Shown here: positions 31,681 to 43,759 of the stretch, piece by piece
How the letters are laid out: every line of letters starts with the position of its first letter
Numbering within the stretch: position 1 is the first letter of the stretch
NCBI GenBank assembly: GCA_963576475.1
Contig: OY754982.1
Coordinates: 14,822,217 to 14,886,216 of the forward strand
Reading direction: 5' to 3'
Source of the DNA: Molanna angustata
Taxonomy: Eukaryota; Arthropoda; Insecta; Trichoptera; Molannidae
Length of the DNA stretch: 64,000 nt
The notes under the pieces: generated by a model
Told to the model about the DNA's origin: nothing
Seen by the model: the letters and a program-made list of their open reading frames with translations, nothing else
The model's database searches: none
Position numbers and translations under genes: made by a program

Positions 31681-32019
31681 TTATGTTAAGAAATTCAAGA
31701 CCTAATATTTTTTGTCTGTTTTTCTGAAACTATAGGTAGGTACTACAAAATTAAAAATTGAACCGTTTGTAGATACGACTATTGAAATGGCCACAAATGT
31801 AAATATTATATTGCCATGTGATTTTAAAATATTTTCATGGCCACTCAAATAAACAACGATACTAATAAAACATTAAATTTTGGATATTTCCCAATTTTCT
31901 TTCAGGGTTTGCCTAGTCAGAAGGTTCTAGGAACTACTGCCAGCATGCCTATTTTTCAATTTGATATTCCATCATTATTAGTAATCGACAATGTGCATCA
32001 CCTTAAAAAAAGAAGTTAC
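31681..32019. other. Unclassified repeat-like DNA
   Basis: The segment GCCTATTTTTCAATTTGA..CCATCAT near 31946 resembles 42165-42205, so an old repeat probably links the two. No gene. Confidence 0.4.
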
Positions 32020-32150
32020 GTATATGCGTATACTCCCACACACCAGCCTCGTCACACCTAATGGCACTACATTCAGGATGTGTAGCGAAATACATATGTG
32101 AGATATTGTTTTGCCTGTTGTATTTTTAATTACGTGGCTCTAACTAGAAA
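32020..32150 (-). repeat. SINE-like family C, fragment
   Basis: Shares CCCACACACCAGCCTCGT, ACTACATTCAG, ATGTGAGATATTGTTTTGCC and TTGTATTTTTAATTACGTGG with copy 1. Both ends are missing. Confidence 0.65.
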
Positions 32151-32829
32151 GCTAAAAAGAATTTTCATATTGTTGAAACAAACGATTATTATATGATAAA
32201 ACTATAGATAGATCGATTTAAATATTGTCTTGCTGTCAACATTCATACAAGAGTAAAAATTTCCTTGGTAATCTAAAACGTATTTTCTTGTGTAATATCT
32301 GGTAATATCATTAAGTAATTGAACAGTTTCATACTTGTCGTAGTGAACCAGTTAATTCAATCTGTGTACATAATATCCACTACATCAGCTTTCTTGCCAG
32401 GCAGGTTTCTGTGTGGATTTTCAAGTAGATGCATTTGTTATAGTATAGTATTTGTATTTTGTTTGAAACTATTTTGCAATCGTGTGCATTTCATTGCACA
32501 ATAAATGGACCAAATCAAGGAAAATCAACACGATAATACATACGGAGAGTTATTGATAGTAAATAAACTTACATAAGAAGAATTGAGTCGGCAAAAAAGT
32601 AATTTAATATTATGTAATATAAATATTGTAATATAAGAAAATATGGTTTTCAAGTTTTCTTCACCTGTCAACATTCAAAATTTAGTTATTTTAACTAGGT
32701 ATCGTGTTTCAGTATATTTTTTACTAAATTATGAACGCATAAATCAAAATGCGGTTTATATCATAGTATATTTCCCAATCATCGAAGAAAACTGAATCTT
32801 AATTTTTTTATATTCATATTAATTATAAA
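32151..32829. other. AT-rich intergenic DNA
   Basis: No gene or repeat recognised. Confidence 0.5.
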
Positions 32830-33015
32830 CGATCGTGAAAATCCCTTCTTTGCCCTTATCCCATCTTAGGTCGGCACTCCTGGTACATAATCGCCAGGAC
32901 ACTCTGTCCTGGGCCGTCAAGGTGTTAATGCTGTTCCCCTGAAGTTCCTTTTGAATGCTAGACCACCAAGCCAGTTGACGACTCTCTTCCCCACTGAATA
33001 GTTGGTATATCAAGG
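32830..33015 (-). pseudogene. LINE C-terminal tail
   Basis: The minus-strand frame INTLTAQDRVSWRLCTRSAD followed by LRWDKGK fits the last residues of an RTE-like non-LTR polyprotein (DR..W...TR.AD...DK). No upstream domain is attached. Confidence 0.55.
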
Positions 33016-33109
33016 CTCTTTCTCACGACGTGATTCTCATCACTTGTCGTGTGTCGGGCACGATAAAATGTCGTGTGATCTAGTGGTAATACATTTTAAA
33101 TGGACCTAT

Positions 33110-33440
33110 TCACACTTGTAACATACGTGTAAGTGTACACTACATTTCTCATGTGAAATATTGATTGGTAGTATGTATTGGTAGTGGAGTATTAAGTATA
33201 TAGTACAAATCGTATTCAGTGTGGATTGGGCATTCAAAAAACACATGGTCCAGGGTCTCGACTTCCTCTCCACAAGCACACAAAGGGCTATCCCTTACAT
33301 GTATCTTGTAGAGGTGACTGTCAATAATGCAGTGTCCTAGTCTGATAAGTTTACTTCTATATTAGGTATCTGTGAGTCTGATGCGACATAATATATTTGA
33401 CACGTCTCGTTTGGCCACAGTGTTGCCAACCTCATCCTAG
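33110..33440 (-). pseudogene. LINE C-terminal zinc-knuckle region
   Basis: The minus strand reads LIRLGHCIIDSHLYKIHVRD, SPLCACGEEVETLDHVFFEC, PIHTEYD. The Cx1C...H....C motif after a GH..... segment is the C-terminal zinc-binding region that follows RNase H in I/R1/Jockey-type LINEs. It is probably the 3' continuation of the fragment at 33880-34140, with AT-rich DNA in between. Confidence 0.75.
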
Positions 33441-33879
33441 AGTAAAACTGCATACATGTTTAAAAAAATGTAGAGAAATGTAAATAGTAAATAAAAAACT
33501 ACAAATCTACAGCCTTTTCATATTTTGTATTATTTAATGGTAATAATCATTGAAACACATATGGGGAAATTATAAACAAAAATATCATGTAAACAAAATA
33601 AATTTGTTCTATAAAACACATGTTATATACAATCATTTTAACTATAAATAGGTGAATTATCACGTCTTTGAATCATAACAACATTTTCGATATTAATTTA
33701 TTTATTTATTTGTTCAAGAAAGAAACAGTAACAATAGAACATTTAAAAAAGTACTTTCCACAAATTATTTAAATTAAGTAAACAGTACAAAACAACAAAA
33801 ATATAAAACCTATTACTTAAATAAACATTAATGAAAACTGTAACTGTAAAAAAACTGTAAATCTACAGTTAAAACTGTA
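33441..33879. other. AT-rich segment splitting a LINE remnant
   Basis: Low-complexity DNA (TTTATTTATTTATTTGTTCA at 33698, CTGTAAAAAAACTGTAAATC at 33838) lying between two LINE pieces. Possibly a later insertion; no termini defined. Confidence 0.4.
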
Positions 33880-34140
33880 GGATTGGCTACACTGTTTTGC
33901 CATGCCCTTGTCGTGGAACAATGGTTTGGGAGGAATAGAAATTTGGATGGAATTATAGGATGAACCTTTCATAGTACTGATCATTTTCCAGCCAATGGTC
34001 CATTTTGAAAAAAAATCTTTTTTAAATGATGTTATTAAGTCTTGGAAGGAATCATAAAATGAGGGAGTGGAACCCCAGTAAGGGAGGCTTGCTTCGTCAG
34101 GAATCTCATAATATTCCCTGATGGGCTGGGATCCACGCAA
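33880..34140 (-). pseudogene. LINE polyprotein fragment downstream of RT
   Basis: The minus-strand frame SQPIREYYEIPDEASLPYWG, STPSFYDSFQDLITSFKKDF, ISIPPKPLFHDKGMAKQ. The I.IPP.PWFH-like motif is typical of the segment before the terminal zinc knuckle in I/R1-type LINEs. Truncated at both ends. Confidence 0.6.
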
Positions 34141-35867
34141 GGAGTTCTTCCTAATATGTACATACAGAAAATATTAACTCAGACTACGCAGGAACCAGAA
34201 AAAAATACAATAGATACCTAATTTTCCATATTTAATAACTTATTAAAACATGAATCTATGTGTTATAATATGTCTAAATCAAAAAACATCTGTCATGTTA
34301 TAAACTAAATAATAATTTCGAATCGGAAGTGTGCATTGTCTACCTTTATGTATATTTTTAATTATTTTTTTTTGTTGTAGACAAACAAAAATCTCTAAAA
34401 CGTTTGAAAAAATTACTATAATATGATATATTTTTTACTGATAAATAAGGTAGCAATTCCACAATAAATATGAACGTTTCCACACAAGATGTCTCCGTTA
34501 ATCTTTATTATCACAAGTGAGTTTTATTTACTTTCTTCGTATTTTATTTATTCGAATATTTAATGGCTTACAAATTATTACGACATTGGATTCGAATACA
34601 TCATAACTTCCCTACTCCATTTTTATGAAAAGCTCGTCTATATAAGACAGAAAAAATGTAAACTTTCATCGGAAATGCTTGCTATTACATATGTCATCAA
34701 TTTAAAATACAAAAAAGCCTCACCGCCAAAAGTTTTTATTTTTCCCGTAATATATACGCGTTTATCTATCTATTGATATAAAAATTATTACGATCGGCCA
34801 GGGACAGTTCTTGTAAACAATTACCAAAAAAACTTTTCTCAAATTTTTTAGTTATAATTTTAGTAATCATATTTTTTGTGTATTCTATATACTTTATTTC
34901 AATGTAGGTAATTAACAAATGCACGATTTCACAATAAACTTGACTCTGGTCAATGTTCCATCATTTGAGGTTTTCACCGACTTATTTTACCATTGACTCT
35001 TTATGAGAGTTGATTAAATTAAGTTGGTACATACATATGTATATATTTTTGTTTCTATAATATTTCAACAAATATTTGTACTTTTTCTGGATTTATGAAA
35101 TCTACAAACATGTTTTTCTAATGAACATCAATTAAAAACTACACAATTATGATGAATTGTGAAAATAGGTTGACGTGGATGCCCGTGATTAGATGAACAA
35201 GATTTTTTTTAAATAATTAAACGGTGAAGTTGAGTTGAAAAAACATTTAATAATTTTGAATGATTTTCAAAAACTAAGACAAAATATTAAATAAGATTAC
35301 AGCCACATGTTTAGATGATGCCCAATTGATGGCTCATGAATTTTTGAATCTGAGAGACACAGTTGTTTATTCAACTTTAAAAGTCTGTCAATTCTTGAAC
35401 TCTATGATTCAGACGATATCAATGTAATATGCCTTCCTGGTAGCGCATGAAATTCAAAGAAAAACAAACAAAAAATAGGCGTTTTAGTAAGTACTTACGG
35501 TTGATCTTATATCCATTATTATTATTGGCGTATATAATATCACAGTCACTTTAAATCTAAGAACAAGCTAGTTATGCTATTCACCAGAGGACATTAGAAT
35601 GATGTCTTTACTAGAAAGTAACGTAAATGGTGACTTTCCACAAATCTTTTGTATTTATATGTCCAAGTGTTGGACAAGATATATACCCCTCTACGCAACT
35701 TGCGGTGTCATCGACTTGTTTTAATTGCGACTGGATACATGATGTGTATTAAAGTTTATAATTAATGACAATTAATATTGTATTTAAATATACCCACATA
35801 CAATTTAAAAGTTCTCTGTGAATTGTAGACAATATCGAAATAAAAGCAACGTAATATGTATATTATG
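34141..35867. other. AT-rich intergenic DNA, 1.7 kb
   Basis: Scanned on both strands. No open frame with recognisable motifs, no tRNA and no copy of the repeat families defined here. Confidence 0.5.
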
Positions 35868-36240
35868 ATCTAACACACATCTCTTCGCCTCTGTGGATTG
35901 TATATTCTGATCTAACACACATATTTTCGCCTCTGTGGATTATATATTCTGATCTAACACACATCTCTTCGCCTCTGTGGATTGTATATTCTGATCTAAC
36001 ACACATCTCTTCGCCTCTGTGGATTGTATATTCTGATCTAACACACATATTTTCGCCTCTGTGGATTGTATATTCTGATCTAACACACATATTTTCGCCT
36101 CTGTGGATTATATATTCTGATCTAACACACATCTCTTCGCCTCTGTGGATTGTATATTTTGATCTAACACACATCTCTTCGCCTCTGTGTATTGTATATT
36201 CTGATCTAACACACATATTTTCGCCTCTGTGGATTGTACC
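35868..36240. repeat. 42-bp tandem repeat, about 9 units
   Basis: Unit GATCTAACACACATCTCTTC plus GCCTCTGTGGATTGTATATTCT. Two variants alternate, CATCTCTTCG and CATATTTTCG. Because 42 is a multiple of 3, the minus strand stays open as repeats of MCVRSEYTIHRGEE. No promoter or splice site is seen, so I treat the frame as a by-product. Confidence 0.95.
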
Positions 36241-36559
36241 TATTTATTAATTAACTACAAATATTTTTACTTTTGAATTGCAATCTGTCAGCATAAAATT
36301 TTTAAAAAGTTTCAAAAGCACATGGGCAATATTATTTTTTGATTTACGTAATAAAATGTCCAACGCAATGATTAAAACGAATGGGTTATGGCCAACGTAT
36401 ATTCATCACTACCAAGTCACTCCACAAAGCATTCAAAATTTTATGGGAAATTTTCAGCCTTTTCATGAAATAACTTTGTTAAAATATTTTTGATTTAAAT
36501 ATTTTATTATGAAAATTTGATAATTCTTCAATGCCATTCTACGAAAGTGATGTGTCTTT
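36241..36559. other. AT-rich spacer
   Basis: Nothing recognised; the 71-codon frame here has no motif. Confidence 0.4.
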
Positions 36560-36920
36560 TTAGTAATTTGAAAATAATATCAAATTTTAAGTTTCCTGAG
36601 CATGGGGTCGCTTTGAAACATTTAACGGTTAAAAAACTGATCAGATATCCTTCAAAATCTAATGGGGTCTAAACGGGTATTAGATATACATTATTTTAAA
36701 TTTTGAAAAGAATCGAATGAGTACCTACTTTAGTCTTTAATCGATAGAGTAGAATAAAGACACTGTCCATAGAAGTATATAGTACACAGCACATAGTACA
36801 CAACACACACACAGATACATTGTGATGATAATTTTAGAAAACAATCTCAGCACGATAATATGTATTATACTCAGCACGATACTTACTAGTTAATAATCTG
36901 CATGAGATGAAATTAATGTC
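36560..36920 (-). repeat. Interspersed repeat family D, copy 2
   Basis: Inverted match to 2330-2690 (AAGTTTCCTGAG, GGGGTC, CAGATATCCTTCAAAAT, GGGGTCTAAACG.GTATTAGA, ACAATCTCAGCA). Confidence 0.6.
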
Positions 36921-36924
36921 AAAG

Positions 36925-37515
36925 TTCCTGATAAGGATATCGAAAGAAGAGGAAGAGGAAAGAATACAAGAAAAAGAGTAAATACAGCACTTAGATCTAA
37001 TATGAATGATAGCAACATGTCAAAGGAAGCTAAAGTTGCCATTCATAATGCAATCGTAGTTCCATCCTTGACGTATGCAAGTGAAACCTGGACATGGCAG
37101 AAGTTACACGAAAGCAGAATTAATGCAGTCTTAATGAGATTACCAAGAAAAAATTCTAATAGAGCGATTTAAGACATGTTAAAAATAGAGGACACTAGGA
37201 AAGAATGTAAAATGAATAAAAAGATCATCAATAAAATAAAAGTTCACACATTGAGATGCTTTGGACAGTTGGGAAAAATGAATGAAGAACGCCTGACGAA
37301 GAAAATATACAAAACTGACAGAACGGAATAAGAAGTCAGGTGAGGGCCCTAGAAAAGGGTGGCTCGACTATATGAACGATATTCTATAAGACGGAAATGT
37401 ATGAAACGTGAACAACAGACAAACATGGATGTTGACAGGGCATAAATGTGTGTCCAGATATGAACATGTAGCGTTCGGTTCTTTCTGCCTACCCCGTGAG
37501 GGACATGTCGTGATG
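36925..37515 (+). pseudogene. LINE 3' end (family L1x), heavily mutated
   Basis: Plus-strand fragments read SKEAKVAIHNAIVVPSLTYA, SETWTWQKLHESRINAVLMR, KVHTLRCFGQLGKMNEERLT, KKIYKTDRTE, with stops and frame changes. These are the last 200 residues of the RT polyprotein, the same family as 720-1045. It ends in the noncoding 3' terminus CTACCCCGTGAGGGACATG, CGTGATGATG. Confidence 0.8.
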
Positions 37516-37667
37516 ATGTGAATGTACAAATTTATTTATTATATCTTTCATAGAATTTGCTTTTGCGTGTATATAGATTTCAAATCCTTCGTTTCGTAAT
37601 TCCCGTCATCTAGTTCAGATGAAACCACCCCAAAAGTAATCCATTTCTAATAAAAAATGAATCATCA

Positions 37668-37790
37668 AATTCGGAGGACGCGGTAAAGAATTATCGCTGA
37701 TTTAGCAAATTTCAGTTTTTGATGATGTCGTCATGGATCCCATCATCTTGACCAAATTCAAATGGGACGGTTCATTTGATACTTTTTTAG
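37668..37790. repeat. Orphan unit of the 140-bp tandem repeat
   Basis: AAAGAATTATCGCTGATTTA..ATGGATCCCATCAT..GACCAAATTC..GGACGGTTCATTTGATACTT matches the units at 38520-38960, from which it is separated by a 0.7 kb insertion. Confidence 0.85.
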
Positions 37791-38485
37791 CTGACTAGTA
37801 ACCAGATGGGTTACCAATCAAGCGTAGTTAGTAACCAGAGGGGTTACTATTAAATATATGTGGTAACCAGAGGGGTTACCAATAAAGAGAGTTTGCTATA
37901 TGATTTGAAATAAGAACACAAGGACTGTGGTTTAGAGAGAAGAAGAAAGAATAGGTCCAAATTTACAATGAGTATATTGATCACAATAATGAATAGTTAG
38001 CTTAGAGGTAAATTTACAATAGATAAAATAACTTACAAAGGAACTTTCTCACGATGAGAAGGCAAAACGAGCGAGTTAGCGGGTGTGTTCGAAGTGTCCG
38101 AATCTTCGCATGGTGAAGTACCATCGTGCTAGCGGGGGCGAGAGATGACCGGTGGTCGAGAGACGAAATGTCGGCTAGACGGCGTGGTCGAGAAGCGACC
38201 AGTGGTCGCGTGGTCGTAACGGTGGCGTGAAGTGGCGAAACGAAGAACAGAAATGAAGTGACGACGTGTACAGGTGTAGACACCCTTAAATAGTGCTACG
38301 CTGGGGGTAGCAAGTTCAATGTCCTCGAACTTTCTAGACCATTTCATTGAACTGTCATACCCAGTTGAAGAGTATTGTCACTTTTTTGACGTCGCGAGCG
38401 ATGAACTCGGCCTAGCGACAAACAAATATACTTGCCGTCGCTAGGCGCGCGCTCGAAAGAAATTTCGAGATGTGGTCTGCCACAC
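37791..38485 (-). mobile_element. Insertion in the 140-bp array, possible solo LTR
   Basis: A sequence of about 690 bp, GC-richer than its surroundings, interrupts the array inside the conserved word TTGATACTTTCTTTG. Read on the minus strand it starts TGTGGCAGACCAC, has a TATA-like CTATTTAAGG about 190 bp in, and ends near GGTTACTAGTCA, compatible with TG..CA LTR ends. No second LTR or coding region is present and a clean TSD is not clear, so this is tentative. Three GGTAACC/GGTTACC hairpins lie at its left end. Confidence 0.45.
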
Positions 38486-38960
38486 TTTCTTTGTAAAAAT
38501 CATCGGTATCGGTCAACGCGCGAAAGAATTATCGCTGATTTAGCGAATTTTAGTTTGAGATAATATCGTCATGGATCCCATCATCAGTTCTTGGCCAAAT
38601 TCTAATTGGACGGTTCATTTGATACTTTCTTTGTAAAAATCATCGATATCGGTCAACGTGCGAAAGAATTATCGCTGATTTAGCAAATTTTAGTTTGAGA
38701 TGATATCGTCATGGATCCCATCATCAGTTCTTGACCAAATTCTAATTGGACGGTTCACTTGATACTTTCTTTGTAAATATCATCGATATAGGTCAACGTG
38801 GGAAAGAATTATCGCTGATTTAACGAATTTTAGTTTGAGATGATATCGTCATGGAGCCCATCATCAGATCTTGACCAAATTCGAATGGGACGGTTCATGT
38901 GATACTTTCTTTCTAAAAATCATCGATATCGGTCAACGTGCGAAAGAATTATCTCTGAAC
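38486..38960. repeat. 140-bp tandem repeat, about 3.4 units
   Basis: GAAAGAATTATC recurs at about 38521, 38661, 38801 and 38941, an exact 140-bp spacing. Units carry CATCGATATCGGTCAACGTG and GTCATGGATCCCATCATCAG. Confidence 0.95.
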
Positions 38961-39335
38961 ATACCTACAAACACAAATCACGTTAAGTCGGTTAATAAAA
39001 TACATTTGTATGCTTTCAGTGACTTTTAATACTCAAAGGAAATATAACCAATAATAGTTTTCAACAATTTTTCTCTGAAATTGTAATTAAACACATTGAA
39101 AATGGATTTATGTTGTTCCTTACAATCTTTTTGCTGTATTTGTTCACTGTGAACGGGATCCGTCTTGATCGGTATCATTGATATGGTCTGTATAACTTTG
39201 ATTTTTTGAATGTATATTTCAGTTGATTGAGTGTAAACATGTATAAGAATTGACATTCTGCAATAAATTCCACTGCTAATAATAGAAAAGTACATACATA
39301 CATACCTAAATTTTCTTGTCACCTTGTTCAAATAC
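38961..39335. other. Spacer between two satellite arrays
   Basis: AT-rich, no gene recognised. Confidence 0.5.
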
Positions 39336-41350
39336 ATTATTTTCAAATAGATACTCAGTCGTCATTTATATGTAATCTAACTTTATCATAATGAATTATT
39401 TTCGAATAGATACTCTTTTTAAAAACCATTATGGTGGCGGTACTTTTTATTGCAGTCGTCATTCATATGTAATCTAACTTTATCATAATGAATTATTTTC
39501 AAATAGATACTCTTTTTAAAAAGCATTATGGTTGCGGTACTTTTTCTTGCAGTCGTCATTCATATGTAATCTAACTTTATCATAATGAATTATTTTCAAA
39601 TAGATACTCTTTTTAAAAAGCATTATGGTTGCGGTACTTTTTCTTGCAGTCGTCATTTATATGTAATCTAACTTTATCATAATGAATTATTTTCGAATAG
39701 ATACTCTTTTTAAAAACCATTATGGTGGCGGTACTTTTTATTGCAGTCGTCATTCATATGTAATCTAACTTTATCATAATGAATTATTTTCAAATAGATA
39801 CTCTTTTTAAAAAGCATTATGGTTGCGGTACTTTTTCTTGCAGTCGTCATTCATATGTAATCTAACTTTATCATAATGAATTATTTTCAAATAGATACTC
39901 TTTTTAAAAAGCATTATGGTTGCGGTACTTTTTCTTGCAGTCGTCATTTATATGTAATCTAACTTTATCATAATGAATTATTTTCGAATAGATACTCTTT
40001 TTAAAAACCATTATGGTGGCGGTACTTTTTATTGCAGTCGTCATTCATATGTAATCTAACTTTATCATAATGAATTATTTTCAAATAGATACTCTTTTTA
40101 AAAAGCATTATGGTTGCGGTACTTTTTCTTGCAGTCGTCATTCATATGTAATCTAACTTTATCATAATGAATTATTTTCAAATAGATACTCTTTTTAAAA
40201 AGCATTATGGTTGCGGTACTTTTTCTTGCAGTCGTCATTCATATGTAATCTAACTTTATCATAATGAATTATTTTCAAATAGATACTCTTTTTAAAAAGC
40301 ATTATGGTTGCGTTACTTTTTCTTGCAGTCGTCATTCTATGTAATCTAACTTTATCATAATGAATTATTTTCAAATAGATACTCTTTTTAAAAAGCATTA
40401 TGGTTGCGGTACTTTTTCTTGCAGTCGTCATTTATATGTAATCTAACTTTATCATAATGAATTATTTTCGAATAGATACTCTTTTTAAAAACCATTATGG
40501 TGGCGGTACTTTTTATTGCAGTCGTCATTCATATGTAATCTAACTTTATCATAATGAATTATTTTCAAATAGATACTCTTTTTAAAAAGCATTATGGTTG
40601 CGGTACTTTTTCTTGCAGTCGTCATTCATATGTAATCTAACTTTATCATAATGAATTATTTTCAAATAGATACTCTTTTTAAAAAGCATTATGGTTGCGG
40701 TACTTTTTCTTGCAGTCGTCATTTATATGTAATCTAACTTTATCATAATGAATTATTTTCGAATAGATACTCTTTTTAAAAACCATTATGGTGGCGGTAC
40801 TTTTTATTGCAGTCGTCATTCATATGTAATCTAACTTTATCATAATGAATTATTTTCAAATAGATACTCTTTTTAAAAAGCATTATGGTTGCGGTACTTT
40901 TTCTTGCAGTCGTCATTTATATGTAATCTAACTTTATCATAATGAATTATTTTCGAATAGATACTCTTTTTAAAAACCATTATGGTGGCGGTACTTTTTA
41001 TTGCAGTCGTCATTCATATGTAATCTAACTTTATCATAATGAATTATTTTCAAATAGATACTCTTTTTAAAAAGCATTATGGTTGCGGTACTTTTTCTTG
41101 CAGTCGTCATTCATATGTAATCTAACTTTATCATAATGAATTATTTTCAAATAGATACTCTTTTTAAAAAGCATTATGGTTGCGGTACTTTTTCTTGCAG
41201 TCGTCATTTATATGTAATCTAACTTTATCATAATGAATTATTTTCGAATAGATACTCTTTTTAAAAACCATTATGGTAGCGGTACTTTTTATTGCAGTCG
41301 CCATTTGTATGTAATCTAACTTTATCATAATAATATATTATTTTCAGATA
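39336..41350. repeat. 97-bp satellite with higher-order structure
   Basis: About 20 units with the landmark CATAATGAATTATTTTC spaced 97 bp apart. Two variants are fixed at linked positions. A has TTTTCGAATAG, AAAAACCATTATGGTGGCGG and TTTTTATTGC. B has TTTTCAAATAG, AAAAAGCATTATGGTTGCGG and TTTTTCTTGC. Their order is A B B, A B B, A B B B B, A B B, A B, A B B, A. One unit near 40333 has a small deletion. The last units to 41460 are diverged. Confidence 0.95.
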
Positions 41351-41736
41351 CCCCCTATAATAACCATTACAGTAAATGTACTTTAAATTATAGTGGTCAT
41401 TATTGTGGAATTTTACTTTATTATGTTTTATTTTTTTAGTTACTCTCGATACTAACCATTTCATTTTGTCTAATTTTTATTATATCCATCAAAGAAGCAG
41501 AAGATAAAGGTACTGTGGAAAATGCTAACGGTAAAACAGTACCAATGGATGGAAAAACTTTGGAATCTTTCAAAGCTATACAATAAATTAGTTTTGATTT
41601 GCTTAATAGTAATGAGTGGAATCTGGGTTTTGATCTCTATGCTCCTCGTCTGTGGCACATTTCGGGTATTATTTGATAATTATTTTCATCGAGGCTCCTT
41701 AACGCAAAAAATATTTTTGACTATATGCTGAGCTTG
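41351..41736. other. Diverged satellite edge and unclassified DNA
   Basis: 41351-41460 retains weak satellite similarity (AACCATTACAGT.AATGTACTT); the rest shows nothing recognised. Confidence 0.4.
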
Positions 41737-41880
41737 GATGGATCGGTAGCAGAGCGGGAATCGCAATCAATTAATGAAGAGTCGAACTCCGCCATAGCTG
41801 CCTCGACCATTTTCGTTCGCCTATAGCACAAGATATACTTACTTTGCACATGGACATATTCATTATTTTTATTAATGTCA
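41737..41880 (+). repeat. SINE family B, decayed head
   Basis: GATGGATCGGTAGCAGAGCG, a broken anticodon region, then CTGCCTCGACCATTTTCGTT, CGCCTATAGCACAAG and ACATATTCATTATT match the family B body and tail. Confidence 0.75.
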
Positions 41881-42275
41881 TATAACCGAAACGATAAGAA
41901 AAAGACAGTGAAGAGTTTAGTAACCACAGTCACTTCACATTTCCTCTTTGTTTACTATTGAATTTACTTTTCAAATCAAAACAAATTTGTCAAAAGGGCA
42001 TATCATTTCTATAATGTCAATCTCTCGGACAGTATCCCACATTCCGATGTAACTCTATAATACATTGTGTATTGTTAATATTATTGATTTGTGTACCATT
42101 TTCATTATCTCTTATCATAATAGTAACAAATTTAATCCTTCCCGTCACAAAGAGGTTGACTGCTGCCAACGTACCTATTTTTCCAATTTGAATTTGCATC
42201 ATTTCTACAAAACGAATCATTTTGAAAAAAAAATAATCTAGTTAGTTTGGATATTTATAAAGAAAAATATCATCA
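41881..42275. other. Unclassified DNA
   Basis: Segment 42165-42205 resembles 31946-31980; otherwise nothing recognised. Confidence 0.4.
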
Positions 42276-43000
42276 TCATCATAAGCTCGACAGCCCTGGG
42301 TGGGCCTTGGCTGAATCCAGGAGTCTCCTCCATTCCCGTCTATCCCTTGCCTTCGTTCTCCAGTTTCTAATATTTATTGTGGAAGCATCGGCATTGACAC
42401 TGTCCATCAATCTAGTCCTTGGACTTCCTAGTCTCCTTCGACCTTGTAGCACAGAGAGTGTGAGGCGTTTTATGGGGTTGTCGTCGTCCATTCGGATTAT
42501 GTGACCAGCCCATCTTAAGCGCCCTATCTTGATGGAACTGATCACATCGGGCTCTTCATAGGTCTCGTATAGTTGTCTGTTGTATCGACAACGCCAAACA
42601 TTATTCTCTTTTATTGGCCCGTAGATCGTTCGAAGGATCCTTCTCTCAAAAGCCGCTATGGGTCCTTCATTTTGTTTGGTCATCACCCAGGTTTCGGAAA
42701 CATACCTGAGGACTGGTTTGATAAGTGTTTTATACAGAAGGATCTTTGTGTTTCTACTAACCAGTTTTGACCTATGCTGCTTTTGTAGGGCATAAAATCA
42801 TCTATTAGCAGCCATGATTCTTCTTTTAACTTCTTCTCATGTATCATTGTCGCTGGTCACTGTGGAGCCGAGATAAGTGAACTCTTTTATCATTTTAAAA
42901 TTGTAGTTTCCGACTGTGAATATCTGGGTAAGCTGAGTTCTGAGCTTTAAATATACCTTAAAGAAAAATATATCTGAACTTTTTAAGTATGTTCTGTATA
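42276..43000 (-). pseudogene. LINE reverse transcriptase C-terminal half
   Basis: Minus strand: FTVGNYNFKMIKEFTYLGST then VTSDNDT, a frameshifted stretch with SSIGQNWLVETQRSF-like sequence. Then comes an open frame with FERRILRTIYGPIKENNVWR, CRYNRQLYETYEEPDVISSI, KIGRLRWAGHIIRMDDDNPI, GSPRTRLMDSVNADAS and WRTKARDRREWRRLLDSAKA, ending GLSSL. This is the post-catalytic region of an RTE-like polyprotein (ERR.LR.I.GP, RLRW.GH..RM). 136 codons remain open at the 3' end. It is a different family from 720-1045. Confidence 0.85.
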
Positions 43001-43759
43001 TATTCTTGTAGGAAAATAATAAGCAAACCCCGATTTTTGACATTTATCTTGAATTTCTAAAAAACTATAAGGTATAGAGCATTATATTTATTTTATAAAT
43101 TAAAGAAAATCAAAATATCTGGAAAAATACGATGTAACGTTGCATTAATGCATCAGGTTAAGTCGTTAAGTTAATAAACCATAAAAACTTTTATTTCGCA
43201 ATGGCGCTGAATAGAAAATAAATGTTTCTTAGGTTTATTTACTAAACCTGGGGGGCAAGACAGTTTTTATGCTCTCGTGTAAAAATTTGTTCAATGTGGG
43301 TTACAAGGTAACGCTAGTTGTTAACCATCGATATTTTATGTAGTAATATAACGTTTTAAAATAAGCTAAGAGTACTACCGCCATCTATGGAGTGATGAAG
43401 AAACTTTTTACTTTAGCCATCTATTGAGAATTTCGTTAGAAAACAATGCGTATAAATAAATCCAATGGATACTTTGTTTTATAGGATAAACCAAAAATGA
43501 TACAGCCCTGGCTGCTACTAAGTCTAATAAGTTTATTAATCATAGCTGTCAACACCATTATACTATCCGTCTACTATTTCCAAAGTGAAAATACGACAGA
43601 ATATGGAAAGGCAACTCTAATCTACCAGATCTTACTATTTTGAAAGTATGACTTATAGCTACCAAGTAATCCTCGTCATCAAACGTGGTTATTTCGAAAG
43701 TTTTAACAGATGAAATCATAGAGAAGAAAGAACAGCTATATATGGAAAACTAATTAGCT
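43001..43759. other. Unclassified DNA
   Basis: AT-rich. Position 43247 carries GGGGGGCAAGACAG, which resembles a single terminus of MITE family P without its partner. No gene. Confidence 0.4.

Noticed and set aside
35868..36240. A 117-codon repeat protein on the minus strand
   Set aside because: The open frame follows from the 42-bp period; no promoter, splice site or non-repeat coding flank.
39336..41350. A CRISPR-like array (regular repeats)
   Set aside because: Units are contiguous 97-bp tandem copies with no unique spacers, in a eukaryotic genome.
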